A DNA stretch of 64,000 bases from G963665085 sp963665085. GTDB lineage: Bacteria > Bacteroidota > Bacteroidia > Bacteroidales > JAAAOM01. The stretch lies in assembly GCA_963665085.2 (NCBI GenBank), contig CAXXXS010000001.1, positions 2,046,001-2,110,000 of the forward strand. Direction: 5' to 3'. Of this stretch, positions 28,470 through 38,188 are shown in pieces. Below the pieces are notes generated by a model. It was not told where the DNA came from and searched no databases. It worked only from the letters and a program-made list of their open reading frames with translations. The position numbers and the translations under genes are program-made. How positions within the stretch are numbered: position 1 is the stretch's first letter; every line of letters begins with the position of its first letter.

Positions 28470-30872
28470 TTAAAAAGAATATTGAAAAGAAACCGATGGC
28501 AGAATAGGAAAAACAGATACTGAGTATACACCACGTTTATTTAAAGCAGCCCCATCCTGTTCATCGCGTCCTCCATAAACATTACTGGTGTAATAATAAT
28601 ATGGATTTTGCCGGTTATAAACATTATATAAACCTAATTCTAAAATTCCTTTATTTTTCCCCATATCGATAAATCTTCTATAGCTAATATCCAAACGATG
28701 GTATGGAATCATTCTGTATGCATTTCTCTCACTGTTTTCATATAACAGAAGATAACTGTATGATAATATATCATTGTATGTAGCCGGGCTCTCATCTGAA
28801 TAATCAAAATTTAAACCAGAGAAAGAAGCAACTGGTAGTGTAAGCGCCTGCCCTGTTCCAAACACCCAATTAAAAGAAATTTCAGACTTATTATTAATTT
28901 TATAAAATCCTGCTATGGATATATCATGTCTCCTGTCATATCGTGCGTAAAAAGGCTCTCCATTATTTAATTCATCAAACTGATGTCGTGTCCAGGATAG
29001 TGTATAACTCAGCCATCCTGAAAATTTTCCTGTTTTTTTATCAGCCATAAACTCAATGCCATAGGACTGGCCTTTTCCTTGTGTAACTATTTTATCTAAA
29101 GAAATACTTCCCGGCATATAAGTAGAGGTGAGATGCTGAGAACTGTACCCATCATTATAAGCAATAATATTGTTCATGTTCTTAAAATATGTTTCTACAG
29201 TAAAAACATAATCTTGTTTTAAAATACTCTTGTTATGATAGTATCCAATTGCAAATTGGTTTGATGTCTCCGGTTTTAGATATGAATTTACCGGTATCCA
29301 TAAATCTACTGGTCTTCCTAGTCCCGGGGTACTTAAGAGATGCATAGGTTGACTCATTCGTGAATAGGATGTTTTTATTTTTGCATTTTCTTTAATATTA
29401 GTACTTAGAGAAATTCTAGGCTCAATAAAACTCTTTGATTTGCCCCTATTGATAAAATTTGAATTTCTAAGACCTAGCTTAAAATTGATTGCCTCATTTA
29501 CAGCAATATTCAAACTAGCAAAAACATTTATCTCTTTATTTTTTGACCTAGATATTTTATCTATACTTGTTATACTATCCGAATCAACATATTTAATTGA
29601 AGCCGGCACATAGTGATGATTGATAAACTCTCCTCCAATCTCCCATTCAATTTTTTCCTGTTTCCCTTCAATAATATCTTTGATTGAAAAATCATGTATT
29701 GTTGACTTAAAATCTGAAGTCCTATTATTTTCTTTGTTTGGAGTTTCCAGAATATCTTTCATCTGAAAATCATACCCTGTTGTTGAGATATGAAATAAAT
29801 TTCTAAGATTTTCAGTTGGCTCATATTTCCAACTAAATGTTGTTAACTTATTTCGCTTATACAGATAATCTTTCGTTTGATTGTTTTCAGAAACTTTATC
29901 AATTGTATAAAGAAAGTCTCTGTCCATATAACTCCATAAATCAATTTCATGTTTTTCAAGACAGAGAGACAACCTGGGGTGAATATCATAAAAATTCAAT
30001 GAAGAATAATTTTTGTTTCCCTGTGCTATTCTTGAAATAAGATCAAAATAAGTTCGTCTGCCTGAAATCAAAAAACTAAGTTTATCCTTTATTATAGGAG
30101 CTTCAATATTTCCTTTTGAGGATAAAATCCCCATATTAATAGTCCCGCTAAAATCTGTATAGGTGGGTTTCTTTGATACAGCATCTAAGATTGATGATAA
30201 CCGCCCACCGTATCTAGAGGGAAAACCTGCTTTATACAAATCAATTTGCCCCAATGAAAGTGGATTAAAGGAAGACAAAAATCCCATCAAGTGAGTTGAA
30301 TTATACATTGGCGTATTATCTAAAAGATATAGATTTTGATCCGGAGTTCCTCCTCTAACAAACAAATCTGCCGTACCTTCTGTGCCCGATTGAATCCCTG
30401 GCAATAAGAAGAAAGCCTTTACCGGATCCTTCTCTCCTGCCATAACTGGTAACCTGTTAAATGTTTTAGGTGTAATCCTCTCTATTCCCATCTGTTGAAT
30501 TTCCAACTTGTTTATTTCATTAGTCGTTATAACTGCTTCATTAATTTTTAATGAACGCAGCAGGGGAGATAATTCAATTCTAAGTGTCGTATCAGAATTA
30601 ATAGTAAGGAGCATTTGTTTAACATTAAAATCCGGATGAACAACAGTTACGATATATTCTCCTTTTAGTATTCCAAGAACAAAATATCCTTCATCATTTG
30701 TTACTAATGTTTTTTCTAAAAGGGGTATAGTAACTGTAGCCCCGTTTACGAATAAACCAGTTTGTTCATTAATAATATTCCCTCGTACTACATGAAAATT
30801 ATACTGGCATAAAACGTTAAGAGTCAGCATAAAAAATATACTAATTAGAAAGCCCCTTTTCATACTATTCAA
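28470..30872 (-). CDS. TonB-dependent receptor with carboxypeptidase-regulatory-like domain (cassette 2)
   Basis: This 800-residue outer-membrane receptor has a signal (MKRGFLISIFFMLTLNVLCQ), the regulatory-like domain FHVVRGNIINEQTGLFVNGATV, and a plug with GTADLFVRGGTPDQNLYLLDNTPMYNSTHLMG. The barrel ends LPSVSFQYSF. It is diverged from the cassette 1 receptor. The start overlaps the upstream DUF4249 gene by 8 nt, indicating translational coupling with its lipoprotein partner. Confidence 0.88.
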   Translation of the reverse strand: MNSMKRGFLISIFFMLTLNVLCQYNFHVVRGNIINEQTGLFVNGATVTIPLLEKTLVTNDEGYFVLGILKGEYIVTVVHPDFNVKQMLLTINSDTTLRIELSPLLRSLKINEAVITTNEINKLEIQQMGIERITPKTFNRLPVMAGEKDPVKAFFLLPGIQSGTEGTADLFVRGGTPDQNLYLLDNTPMYNSTHLMGFLSSFNPLSLGQIDLYKAGFPSRYGGRLSSILDAVSKKPTYTDFSGTINMGILSSKGNIEAPIIKDKLSFLISGRRTYFDLISRIAQGNKNYSSLNFYDIHPRLSLCLEKHEIDLWSYMDRDFLYTIDKVSENNQTKDYLYKRNKLTTFSWKYEPTENLRNLFHISTTGYDFQMKDILETPNKENNRTSDFKSTIHDFSIKDIIEGKQEKIEWEIGGEFINHHYVPASIKYVDSDSITSIDKISRSKNKEINVFASLNIAVNEAINFKLGLRNSNFINRGKSKSFIEPRISLSTNIKENAKIKTSYSRMSQPMHLLSTPGLGRPVDLWIPVNSYLKPETSNQFAIGYYHNKSILKQDYVFTVETYFKNMNNIIAYNDGYSSQHLTSTYMPGSISLDKIVTQGKGQSYGIEFMADKKTGKFSGWLSYTLSWTRHQFDELNNGEPFYARYDRRHDISIAGFYKINNKSEISFNWVFGTGQALTLPVASFSGLNFDYSDESPATYNDILSYSYLLLYENSERNAYRMIPYHRLDISYRRFIDMGKNKGILELGLYNVYNRQNPYYYYTSNVYGGRDEQDGAALNKRGVYSVSVFPILPSVSFQYSF

Positions 30873-31794
30873 TATTAAATTCCATGTTTACCTTGTCAGT
30901 TAGGTAAGCTCCAAAGATGCCTATACCACCTTCTATGTTGGAAAACTCCGGGATTATCCCCGTATAAACTTCTGTAAAATCACCTCCCCCTGTATAATCA
31001 TATATATCCAGCATTAACTGAAACATATTTTCATATTTTATAAGATCTTCATTCATTGTAACCAGAAATGATTCTAGTTTATAAAGTTTCCATATAGCTT
31101 TTGGTGCAGCATAGGTGTGTTCCAGCTCTGTTTCAATACTATACGACAAGAAAGAGCCTGCCCATTCTATTTCACTAAATGAACTTATGTTACTATAATC
31201 TTTTTGAACTTCAAATTCTGTTTTTGTAGTATCAAGATAATCGTACCTACTATATTTTATTGTTTCTACAAGATATCCAAATTCATCGCCCGATAATGGC
31301 TCCCACTTACCTGTAATTTCAACCCCCGGGACATATTCCCCCAAATCCAGGTCTTGAGAAGTCTCCCTCGTTATCTCATAACTTTGCCAGGCAGCAGCTT
31401 TTTCTGGAATTCTTGTTGTTGCATAAACAAATTCTTCATTAGGAGTAGTTATACTTAAATAATACGTATTCCCTTTCTTAATTTCAAACTCAGATTGAGA
31501 AACACCATAAATAGCATCATTCGAATCAATAAGAGGCAATGATATACTTCCCCCTGAATCATCCTCTAATAAAACATTTGCATCAAAAACATAAAAATCC
31601 ATTGGTTTAGTTGCCTCTCCATTTAAAGGAGCTGTTAGTTCCACATGAACTTTTATACTATCACCAGGAGTCAGCGCACAAAAAACAGCAAGTTTTTCTA
31701 CGAATGGTGGCAGTCCTTTTTCAATTAATTTTTCTCGTGTACATGCAAAAAAGACAATAAGTCCCAATACATAATGAATAGGACTATTTTTCAT
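30865..31794 (-). CDS. DUF4249-type lipoprotein (cassette 2)
   Basis: This 309-residue lipoprotein has a signal ending LIVFFACTREK. The order of features (early strand with VKVHVELTAPLN, NTYYLSITTPNEEFVYATTRIPEKAA, and a C-terminal NIEGGIGIFGAYLTDKVNMEF) fits DUF4249. It overlaps the receptor gene downstream by 8 nt and the unknown 215-residue gene upstream by 11 nt, so the three form one translationally coupled unit. Confidence 0.8.
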   Translation of the reverse strand: MKNSPIHYVLGLIVFFACTREKLIEKGLPPFVEKLAVFCALTPGDSIKVHVELTAPLNGEATKPMDFYVFDANVLLEDDSGGSISLPLIDSNDAIYGVSQSEFEIKKGNTYYLSITTPNEEFVYATTRIPEKAAAWQSYEITRETSQDLDLGEYVPGVEITGKWEPLSGDEFGYLVETIKYSRYDYLDTTKTEFEVQKDYSNISSFSEIEWAGSFLSYSIETELEHTYAAPKAIWKLYKLESFLVTMNEDLIKYENMFQLMLDIYDYTGGGDFTEVYTGIIPEFSNIEGGIGIFGAYLTDKVNMEFNIE

Positions 31795-32431
31795 CTTTTG
31801 TGCGGATTAAAACTTTATTTATTTCACTCTCATTTTTAATTGCAAAAATCCCACAAATCGTATCTCCTGGGGCTATTTCTTTATTATCAAGATAGATATC
31901 TTCCAGGTTTGAAGATAATTTCTTATTCGCCCGATATGTTAATCCTATATTTACTGCTCCCAGCAGATAAGGGATTAATATGTTTTTATCTGTTAATATA
32001 TATTTCTTATCTAACGTAGATTGGTATGATGACAAAAAATAACCGGAAAGAAACCATGAACCGATAACAAAACAAGGAATTGAAGAACCGGCTTTTTGTT
32101 TTATTTTTTTTAAAAAAAGCTGCTTATCCATTATCTCAACTAATTCAAAATCTACTAATACATCAACTGTATTTTTTGAGAATACAAAAACAGAGTCTGT
32201 TTGGTTGATTACTTTTAAAGGGACAACCTGTATCTGTTTTCTATTTAATTTTCGTTTGTATTTTCTTTGCATGAAATCGCCCTCCCGGCTATCATTTAAA
32301 GGAATAAAAAGAAAAGGCAAACTAGCATCATAGTTGTATGTGTATTCTAAGCCTGATGGATCAATTGACTGATGAGAAACAGTACAATTACAAAAAAATA
32401 TTATAATAAATATTATTTCTATTTTTCTCAT
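31784..32431 (-). CDS. Putative lipoprotein of unknown function, found only in cassette 2
   Basis: This 215-residue protein has a short hydrophobic signal ending IFFCNC (lipid Cys possible). Two hydrophobic stretches follow near residues 115-135 and 150-165, then a C-terminal segment KEIAPGDTICGIFAIKNESEINKVLIR. That ending is compatible with a small beta domain. I do not recognise the family. It overlaps the DUF4249 gene by 11 nt, so it belongs to that operon. No equivalent is seen in the other cassettes. Confidence 0.6.
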   Translation of the reverse strand: MRKIEIIFIIIFFCNCTVSHQSIDPSGLEYTYNYDASLPFLFIPLNDSREGDFMQRKYKRKLNRKQIQVVPLKVINQTDSVFVFSKNTVDVLVDFELVEIMDKQLFLKKIKQKAGSSIPCFVIGSWFLSGYFLSSYQSTLDKKYILTDKNILIPYLLGAVNIGLTYRANKKLSSNLEDIYLDNKEIAPGDTICGIFAIKNESEINKVLIRTKDEK

Positions 32432-32509
32432 TTTACTATAGTATTAATAACGAAAAAATTGTTTGAATATTAAGCTGCTTCAGAAAAAAATCCTGAAGCA
32501 GCCAAAATT

Positions 32510-33511
32510 CTAATGTAAATTATCTATCGTACCTGTAGTTTTATATACTAATTCATTTGACGCTTTATCATGCCACTTAATTTGAAAAAATTGATCTCCG
32601 CAACCACACTCATAATCGTCAACCTGATAAGTAGCTAAAATATAAACATCATCATAAGTCCAATAACCATAACAAGTCATTAAATTTTTAGAAATATTTT
32701 TCTCATTACGTCCTACCTCACTTTGACTTGTAAGAATCCATGGATTATTTGAATTATAATATCCATTAGGAGAATAACCATGTATCCACCCTTCACCTGT
32801 CAATTTCCCATAAGCAATTTTATCATCACGCCATTGACCATCTTTATGTTTTCTGCCAGTCATTCGAACTCCTACAACTGAATAAACAGAAGAAGAAAAT
32901 CTTCTAGCTTTCAAATGCGTACTTAAGTTAGATTGACCGCAGGGATTACTAACTTTAATAATCCAATTATCATAATGAGGACCTATTTTTCTTGATTCTA
33001 TTTTATTTATGATTTCAGTATTTTGAATATCTATATATTTAACATTAGAGAATATTTCTTTTGTATCCGAATTTTCAATAATTCTTAATTTATCAAAATC
33101 ACCATCTAAAATCAACACTTCATCATTTTCTCTTATAATATGTATTGTGTCTGCAATCATAAATACTCCATTATAATTAACAACAGTTGCAATAAAAGGA
33201 TCTGGTAATAATTGCCATGGTATAATATCACTCTCAACACTATCCTCCATATTCTCTATCTCAGCATACTTTCTCCTCATAGAACTATAAAAATTATTTT
33301 CAATCTCCCAATCTTCAAGTTCACTCTCTGACATTCTCTGAAGTTCATCCATTATATTCTGATAACTCTCAAAGTCTCTAAATTTTAGTATGTTATCTAT
33401 AACTTCTACTAAAGGTTCAACCTCAAAAACCTCATCATTCACAATATCTTCATTACATGCTATTGTTAAAATTCCTAAAAAACAGATTCCTAAATAAATT
33501 TTAATTTTCAT
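32510..33511 (-). CDS. Cassette-leading lipoprotein, family of unknown function (copy 2)
   Basis: This 333-residue protein has signal MKIKIYLGICFLGILTIACN, a good lipobox. The N-terminal half carries the family pattern ILKFRDFESYQNIMDELQRM, then WEIENNFYSS, then VVNYNGVFMIADTIHIIREND. The C-terminal half, about residues 190-333, is unlike the other copies and contains a WTYDDVYILATYQVDDYECGCG segment with several Cys. It starts 255 bp downstream of the predicted R2 promoter. Possibly DUF4848-related, unverified. Function is unknown; surface exposure is inferred. Confidence 0.72.
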   Translation of the reverse strand: MKIKIYLGICFLGILTIACNEDIVNDEVFEVEPLVEVIDNILKFRDFESYQNIMDELQRMSESELEDWEIENNFYSSMRRKYAEIENMEDSVESDIIPWQLLPDPFIATVVNYNGVFMIADTIHIIRENDEVLILDGDFDKLRIIENSDTKEIFSNVKYIDIQNTEIINKIESRKIGPHYDNWIIKVSNPCGQSNLSTHLKARRFSSSVYSVVGVRMTGRKHKDGQWRDDKIAYGKLTGEGWIHGYSPNGYYNSNNPWILTSQSEVGRNEKNISKNLMTCYGYWTYDDVYILATYQVDDYECGCGDQFFQIKWHDKASNELVYKTTGTIDNLH

Positions 33512-33619
33512 TTTAATTACATTTGAAAAGTTATTACATAATACCTCATCCCTATCCGTTCTCGCAAAACGATTTTTGGGGATGGGGTTTTTTCTTGTTG
33601 TGTGCGTCTAGAGAGCCAA

Positions 33620-33675
33620 CAAAAAAAACACAAAAAACCTCCCTGCTTCAAACATGCCTGGCATGCCCAACAGCA
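33620..33675 (-). terminator. Terminator-like hairpin inside leader R2
   Basis: Minus-strand GCTGTTGGGCATGCCAGGCA, TGTTTGAAGC, then GGGAGGTTTTTTGTGTTTTTTT. It is positioned in the leader, upstream of the lipoprotein gene. Confidence 0.55.
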
Positions 33676-33765
33676 ATTAAATTTCACCTATTTCTTTATA
33701 TGATTTTGCATATGGGTTTATCAGTTTTAGTGGTTATAAAAATTTGTTTTTCTAACAGTCGAGTG

Positions 33766-33796
33766 CTAAAATAATGCTTTTTTTTTTTTTTTCAAA
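33766..33796 (-). promoter_or_regulatory. Predicted promoter in R2 with A15 spacer
   Basis: TTTG (33793-33796, minus strand), 15 A, GCAT, TATTTTAG (33766-33773). The 19-nt spacing is the closest of the four copies to the usual Bacteroidota -33/-7 distance. Confidence 0.5.
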
Positions 33797-33999
33797 ATTT
33801 TATTGGTTAATTTTTTATTTAATTAAACATTAGCAAGGATAAACTAGTATTAAAATGCTTGTTGTTAGATTTTTGTGAAAAATACTGATTAACAAAAATG
33901 TTTCATTTTCCACTTTTTTAATTAGAGTGCTTTTGTCTAACGGCAATAGTAGTTGAAAACTACTTAAGATACGACGAAGATTCAATCTTCGCCGGACGG

Positions 34000-34128
34000 G
34001 GAGGTGGCATTACAAACAAAACAGAAGTTGAAAACACGTTTAAAGCAGGTGCTGATATTGTTGTTGTTGGCAATACCATTGAAAAAAATGTAGAACTTTT
34101 AATGGATTTTGGATCGGTGGCGAGGTAA
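34000..34128 (+). pseudogene. 3'-terminal fragment of a geranylgeranylglyceryl-phosphate synthase-like gene
   Basis: The plus-strand frame reads GGGITNKTEVENTFKAGADI, then VVVGNTIEKN, then VELLMDFGSVAR and TAA. The GGGI...GADIVVVGN pattern is the C-terminal phosphate-binding end of the PcrB/GGGPS TIM barrel. There is no start and about 200 upstream residues are missing; the frame begins exactly at the R2 hairpin. A shorter piece is at 23570. It converges with the DUF4249 gene ending at 34133. Confidence 0.8.
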
Positions 34129-34132
34129 AAAG

Positions 34133-35002
34133 CTATATACTATCATTATTAAAAATAATTGTATATTTATCAATACAATATGCTCCAATAAACCCATAAC
34201 CATTTTCAATGTTCGAATAAATTTGGAAAGGCTGTTCATATATTGGAGATCTATTGGACATATCATAATTTTCAAAACTTTCTAAATATTTTTTAAACTC
34301 TTCAGACAAGGAATAAAGTGTAATAATTGCAGAATCAGCCGTATATCTAAGAATCTCCTCTTTCTCATAATCATATTCGTAGATCTTTATATATATTTCT
34401 TTTTCAGTAGTATATTGAGAATTATCAAAAGTTAAGTCATTAAATATACCTAGCGGATCAATAAAATTTTCCCCATCCATTTCCTCTCCTTTAGAGTATA
34501 ATATAGATCCGAGATAATATCCATTTCCTTCAGGATAAGGATCTGTAAAACTTGTATATAGCATAGTATATTGGCTATATTTTTTAAACCAACAAGTATC
34601 AATAGAGATCTTTTGAGGTAATGACTGGTAGGACGATTGTACTGTTTCAAACTCATTGGCAGCAACGGAAATGCTATAACTTTTGGTATTTAATGGTTTA
34701 AAATTCTCTGGTGATCTGTAGGTATAAGAAGTGATTTTTATTAAATCAAACAAATAGATTGTATCTTCATAAAGAGATATTTTAATATCTTCAACACTAT
34801 CAGCCGAATTTATTGACAAAGGCTCAAGTGTTTTTCTAACCTCTACTTCTATGTTTTCTTCATTTATCAATGCAAAAACAGCAAGTTTAGATTCGGGAAA
34901 AGTATCATCATAATCAAATTCTTTCTCTATTTGACAAGAATATGTTACAGACATAAATACTAAAAAAATTAAGTTATTTTTAAAAATACCATTCATAACC
35001 AA
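34133..35002 (-). CDS. DUF4249-type lipoprotein (cassette 3)
   Basis: This 289-residue lipoprotein has a signal ending MSVTYSC and mature CQIEKEFDYDDTFPESKLAVFALIN. The C-terminal NIENGYGFIGAYCIDKYTI matches the DUF4249 ending. It overlaps the upstream receptor gene by 23 nt; ATG at 34996 (MNGIFKN) is a possible alternative start with less overlap. It is the last gene of cassette 3 and converges with the GGGPS-like fragment. Confidence 0.78.
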   Translation of the reverse strand: MVMNGIFKNNLIFLVFMSVTYSCQIEKEFDYDDTFPESKLAVFALINEENIEVEVRKTLEPLSINSADSVEDIKISLYEDTIYLFDLIKITSYTYRSPENFKPLNTKSYSISVAANEFETVQSSYQSLPQKISIDTCWFKKYSQYTMLYTSFTDPYPEGNGYYLGSILYSKGEEMDGENFIDPLGIFNDLTFDNSQYTTEKEIYIKIYEYDYEKEEILRYTADSAIITLYSLSEEFKKYLESFENYDMSNRSPIYEQPFQIYSNIENGYGFIGAYCIDKYTIIFNNDSI

Positions 35003-37295
35003 TACTTGGAATTATTAAATTTACCGCTGTTTTGTAAGCTTTATTATTTGCAAAAAACATATATACAGCATTTTGCTTTGCATATGCGTTATATAAGTTT
35101 AAATAAAAAATTCGTTTACGGTTTTTTCTTGTATATTTTGTTCTTACCCAGGAAACATCTAATCTGTGAAATGCTGGTAATCTTTTATTATTAATACCAT
35201 CATACACATAATACCCTCCATAGAAAGTTGACTGGTTAATATATGCAACAGGTAAAGTTATTGGAGCCCCTGAATTAAATGTAAAATTTACATTGAAAGA
35301 ATTAATATCATTCAGTTTATACAAAAAAACAAAAGAAATATCATGTAATTTATCTTGTTGAGTTGGGAATTTTTTGCCTTGGTTTAAATCATCAAACTCT
35401 ATAAAACTCCTCGAAAATGTATAGGCAAATAATGACTGAAATCTTTCTGTTTGTTTTCTTAGCATTATTTCGGCTCCATAGCCTAAACTCTTGCCATTAC
35501 GGTATATTAATTCATTATAATTGTCAAGAAAATTCTGATCGATCCCTACAAAATTATAATATATAGAATTCATACCTTTTTTAAAATACAAGTCTGTAGT
35601 TAATTCAATATTATAAGGAAGTTTCATTGAAAACCCTGTATTGTAATGATGTGAAATCTCCGAAGGAAATTTTGCATTAGATAAAAGCCAAAATTCGCTC
35701 CCTGTTTGTTGTGTGTTATTTGTTATACATTGTAGCGTTTGATTCATAAGGGAATAGCCCAATTTAAACGACAGGTTGTCTTTTGGCTTATAACGCAAGG
35801 AAATACGGGGTTCTAAATAACATACAGTAATATCATTTTTATAAAGAACATTTCTCAGTCCTGTATTTAAAACAAACTTATCTGATATACTATAATCATT
35901 CTCGATATAAAAAACATTTTCAATTGCTTTTAATAACTTTTTATCACCTGAAACATAATTTATGTCTTCAGCAGGGGAAACTGTATGGGTTTTAGAGTAA
36001 CCTGGTTGCAGGTAGTACAAAGAACTCTTCCACCCAACTTTCATATCATGGTTTATTCCGGGTTTAAAATCTATCTGCGATTTAAAACTTAAATTCTCAA
36101 TACTACTAAAATAATAGTTTTCACTCCCCTCTCTATCAACAGTATCTTTTGTCTCCCAAGATGAATCAAATATATTTTTATATTTTGAGTAGGTTGCGGA
36201 CAACCTTAAATAGGATGTACTAAAAAAACGGGTTTTATATTGCATTGAAAGTGTTGTATTCCTGGAATGATTCTTTACTTCGCTGTTATATGGCTTTGTA
36301 TCGTATTTGTTTTTGTCGAATACCGAATATCTGTCATTACCATGGAAAAAGCTTAAATTTATTTTTTGATTGGGAGAAAGCTTATATGTTATCTTAGAGT
36401 TTATGTCGTAAAATCGATACCCCGGAAAACTTATATTACCAGATGTATTATATAAACTATAAAAAGGAATCATAAGCATATCAAAATAGGAACACCTTCC
36501 TGATAATAAGAAAGAAAACCTGTCTTTTATTATAGGCCCTTCTGCAAATAATTTTGAGTATAAAATACTTGTTTTTAATTTTCCTGAATACTCCGAGAAA
36601 TTCCCCTCTTTTATGTAAACATCAACTATTGAGGATGTTGCTCCACCATAGCGTGCAGGAAAGTCACTTTTGTAGAAATCAAGCTGTTGAACTACATCTG
36701 CATTAAAAACAGAGATAAGCCCAAAAACATGATTCGAATTATAAGTTGGGGCATCGTCAACCAGAATTAAATTATTTTGACGTCCACCACCTCGTACATA
36801 CAAATTTGAATAAAGCTTATTGCCTGTACTTACACCTGGTAAAAAAGAGATTGTTTTTATCAAATCAGGTTCACCAAGTGATGATGGTAAATTACGAATA
36901 ACTAACGGTGAAATAGTAATCTTACCTGTAATAGATTGATCGATAAAACTAGTTTCTTTTGATGTTATAACTGCTTCATCTAAAGTCAGATCTTTTAATC
37001 CTATTAATAATGTTGTATCCTTTTTAATTGTTTTCAACACAATTGTATCTGATTCATAACTGACATGAGAAAAAATTAATTTTATTTCCTGACCAGGTAT
37101 TTTTAAATGAAAAAAACCATCTTCATTACAAATTGTATGGAATTTTAAATCATCACTATAACAATATGCAAAAATAACTGGTTCATTTGTATATTCACTT
37201 TTTACAAATCCGGTTACATTATATGTTTGAGAAAATAATTCAACTATATATTGTAAAAGAAAAAAACACAACCATATTTTTTTTACTGATTTCAT
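34980..37295 (-). CDS. TonB-dependent receptor with carboxypeptidase-regulatory-like domain (cassette 3)
   Basis: This 771-residue receptor has a signal ending YIVELFSQ, a regulatory-like domain beginning TYNVTGFVKSEYTNEPVIFA, and a plug with YSNLYVRGGGRQNNLILVDDAP. The barrel ends IPSIGYEWYF. It is diverged from the other receptors except in plug motifs. It lies between the PorT-like barrel gene and the DUF4249 gene, overlapping the latter. Confidence 0.87.
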   Translation of the reverse strand: MKSVKKIWLCFFLLQYIVELFSQTYNVTGFVKSEYTNEPVIFAYCYSDDLKFHTICNEDGFFHLKIPGQEIKLIFSHVSYESDTIVLKTIKKDTTLLIGLKDLTLDEAVITSKETSFIDQSITGKITISPLVIRNLPSSLGEPDLIKTISFLPGVSTGNKLYSNLYVRGGGRQNNLILVDDAPTYNSNHVFGLISVFNADVVQQLDFYKSDFPARYGGATSSIVDVYIKEGNFSEYSGKLKTSILYSKLFAEGPIIKDRFSFLLSGRCSYFDMLMIPFYSLYNTSGNISFPGYRFYDINSKITYKLSPNQKINLSFFHGNDRYSVFDKNKYDTKPYNSEVKNHSRNTTLSMQYKTRFFSTSYLRLSATYSKYKNIFDSSWETKDTVDREGSENYYFSSIENLSFKSQIDFKPGINHDMKVGWKSSLYYLQPGYSKTHTVSPAEDINYVSGDKKLLKAIENVFYIENDYSISDKFVLNTGLRNVLYKNDITVCYLEPRISLRYKPKDNLSFKLGYSLMNQTLQCITNNTQQTGSEFWLLSNAKFPSEISHHYNTGFSMKLPYNIELTTDLYFKKGMNSIYYNFVGIDQNFLDNYNELIYRNGKSLGYGAEIMLRKQTERFQSLFAYTFSRSFIEFDDLNQGKKFPTQQDKLHDISFVFLYKLNDINSFNVNFTFNSGAPITLPVAYINQSTFYGGYYVYDGINNKRLPAFHRLDVSWVRTKYTRKNRKRIFYLNLYNAYAKQNAVYMFFANNKAYKTAVNLIIPSIGYEWYF

Positions 37296-37317
37296 TAAAA
37301 TTTGTAGTATAAAAAAA

Positions 37318-37998
37318 TTAATCTTTTGTGTTGTTATACAACCAATATCTTAAACCTATCGTTATGTTATGAAATCTAAAAGGATAGTACCGGTCTCCAC
37401 CATAATCAGAAGTGGTAAGAAAAGGAGTTAAATCTGTTTCCCCATGTATAAAAACATCAAAGTTATTATAAGCCGAAAATCCCATCCCGGCAATAAATCC
37501 TAAACTATAACTATTAATTTCTTTAATATTTTGCTCCATTAGCGTTTGAAATAATTTGTCTTTCTGATAGCTTATCAAAAAATTATTTACAAGACCTAAA
37601 TCATAAAAAAAATGTTCTGTCTTTTCTACTTTAAAAACAACAGGAATTTTAAGATAACTATAATCTAAATCAAAAAGGTATCTATTTTTTTCCGGATGAC
37701 CTTCCGGTTTATAATTTACCCTTACCCTTTTTAACATATATTCAAGAGATAGGTCAGCGCTTATTCTTTTAGTTATATCAGTTTCTAATGTCAACCCCAA
37801 ATTATAACATAATCCCATGTCATAGTCTTGCCCAAGCCCTCTATACTCTATTTGCTTCGTAATAGAATTTCGAATTTTGCTATTTACCGTTTGAAAATTT
37901 AAGGATGCCCCTGATTGAATACCAAGCTTAAAGTCTTGTGAAAAAATTAAATCACAAGAAAAAAACAATAAACTAATTATTAAAAGTTGCTTTCTCAT
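37318..37998 (-). CDS. Outer-membrane beta-barrel protein, PorT-like (cassette 3)
   Basis: This 226-residue protein has a signal (MRKQLLIISLLFFSCDLIFSQ), then FKLGIQSGASLNFQTVNS and LDLDYSYLKIPVVFKV-type strands typical of the outer-membrane protein beta-barrel family PF13568. It is not related in sequence to the barrels of cassettes 1, 2 or 4. It is 22 bp upstream of the receptor gene, so it is presumably co-transcribed. Confidence 0.72.
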   Translation of the reverse strand: MRKQLLIISLLFFSCDLIFSQDFKLGIQSGASLNFQTVNSKIRNSITKQIEYRGLGQDYDMGLCYNLGLTLETDITKRISADLSLEYMLKRVRVNYKPEGHPEKNRYLFDLDYSYLKIPVVFKVEKTEHFFYDLGLVNNFLISYQKDKLFQTLMEQNIKEINSYSLGFIAGMGFSAYNNFDVFIHGETDLTPFLTTSDYGGDRYYPFRFHNITIGLRYWLYNNTKD

Positions 37999-38033
37999 AT
38001 TTTTTAATAAATCATTTAAAGAAGCTATCTAAA

Positions 38034-38120
38034 AAGTCTTTGTGTTTGTGTCTCCTCTACGGCTCTCTGTTGTATAGCCTTAAAGAACTATAACACAGAG
38101 GTTACAAAAAGTTCCACAGA
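38034..38120. repeat. Inverted repeat of the CTCTG/CAGAG type
   Basis: CTCTGTTGTATAG (38065-38077) and CTATAACACAGAG (38088-38100) are imperfect inverted copies (11 of 13), with further CACAGAGAAG at 38115. It is related to the palindrome at 52188-52269. Confidence 0.5.
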
Positions 38121-38188
38121 GAAGAAATACATGGACTTCTATTTTTTATGACTTTATAGACAGCTTCTATTAAAATGATTAAACCTAA

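Larger units (their letters stand above)
33523..33999 (-). repeat. Cassette leader repeat R2
   Basis: This is the shortest complete copy of the leader and has no insertion. It shares near-identity with R1, R3 and R4 from the pre-start hairpin (CCTCATCCC...GGGGATGGGG on the plus strand, 33544-33587) to the distal hairpins ending CAATCTTCGCC. A 7-nt loss (TTGTTAA region) occurs near 33961. Directly beyond it is the GGGP-synthase-like remnant. Confidence 0.9.

Noticed and set aside
34000..34128. A functional GGGP synthase gene
   Set aside because: Only the last 42 residues are present, with no start codon and no upstream catalytic part.
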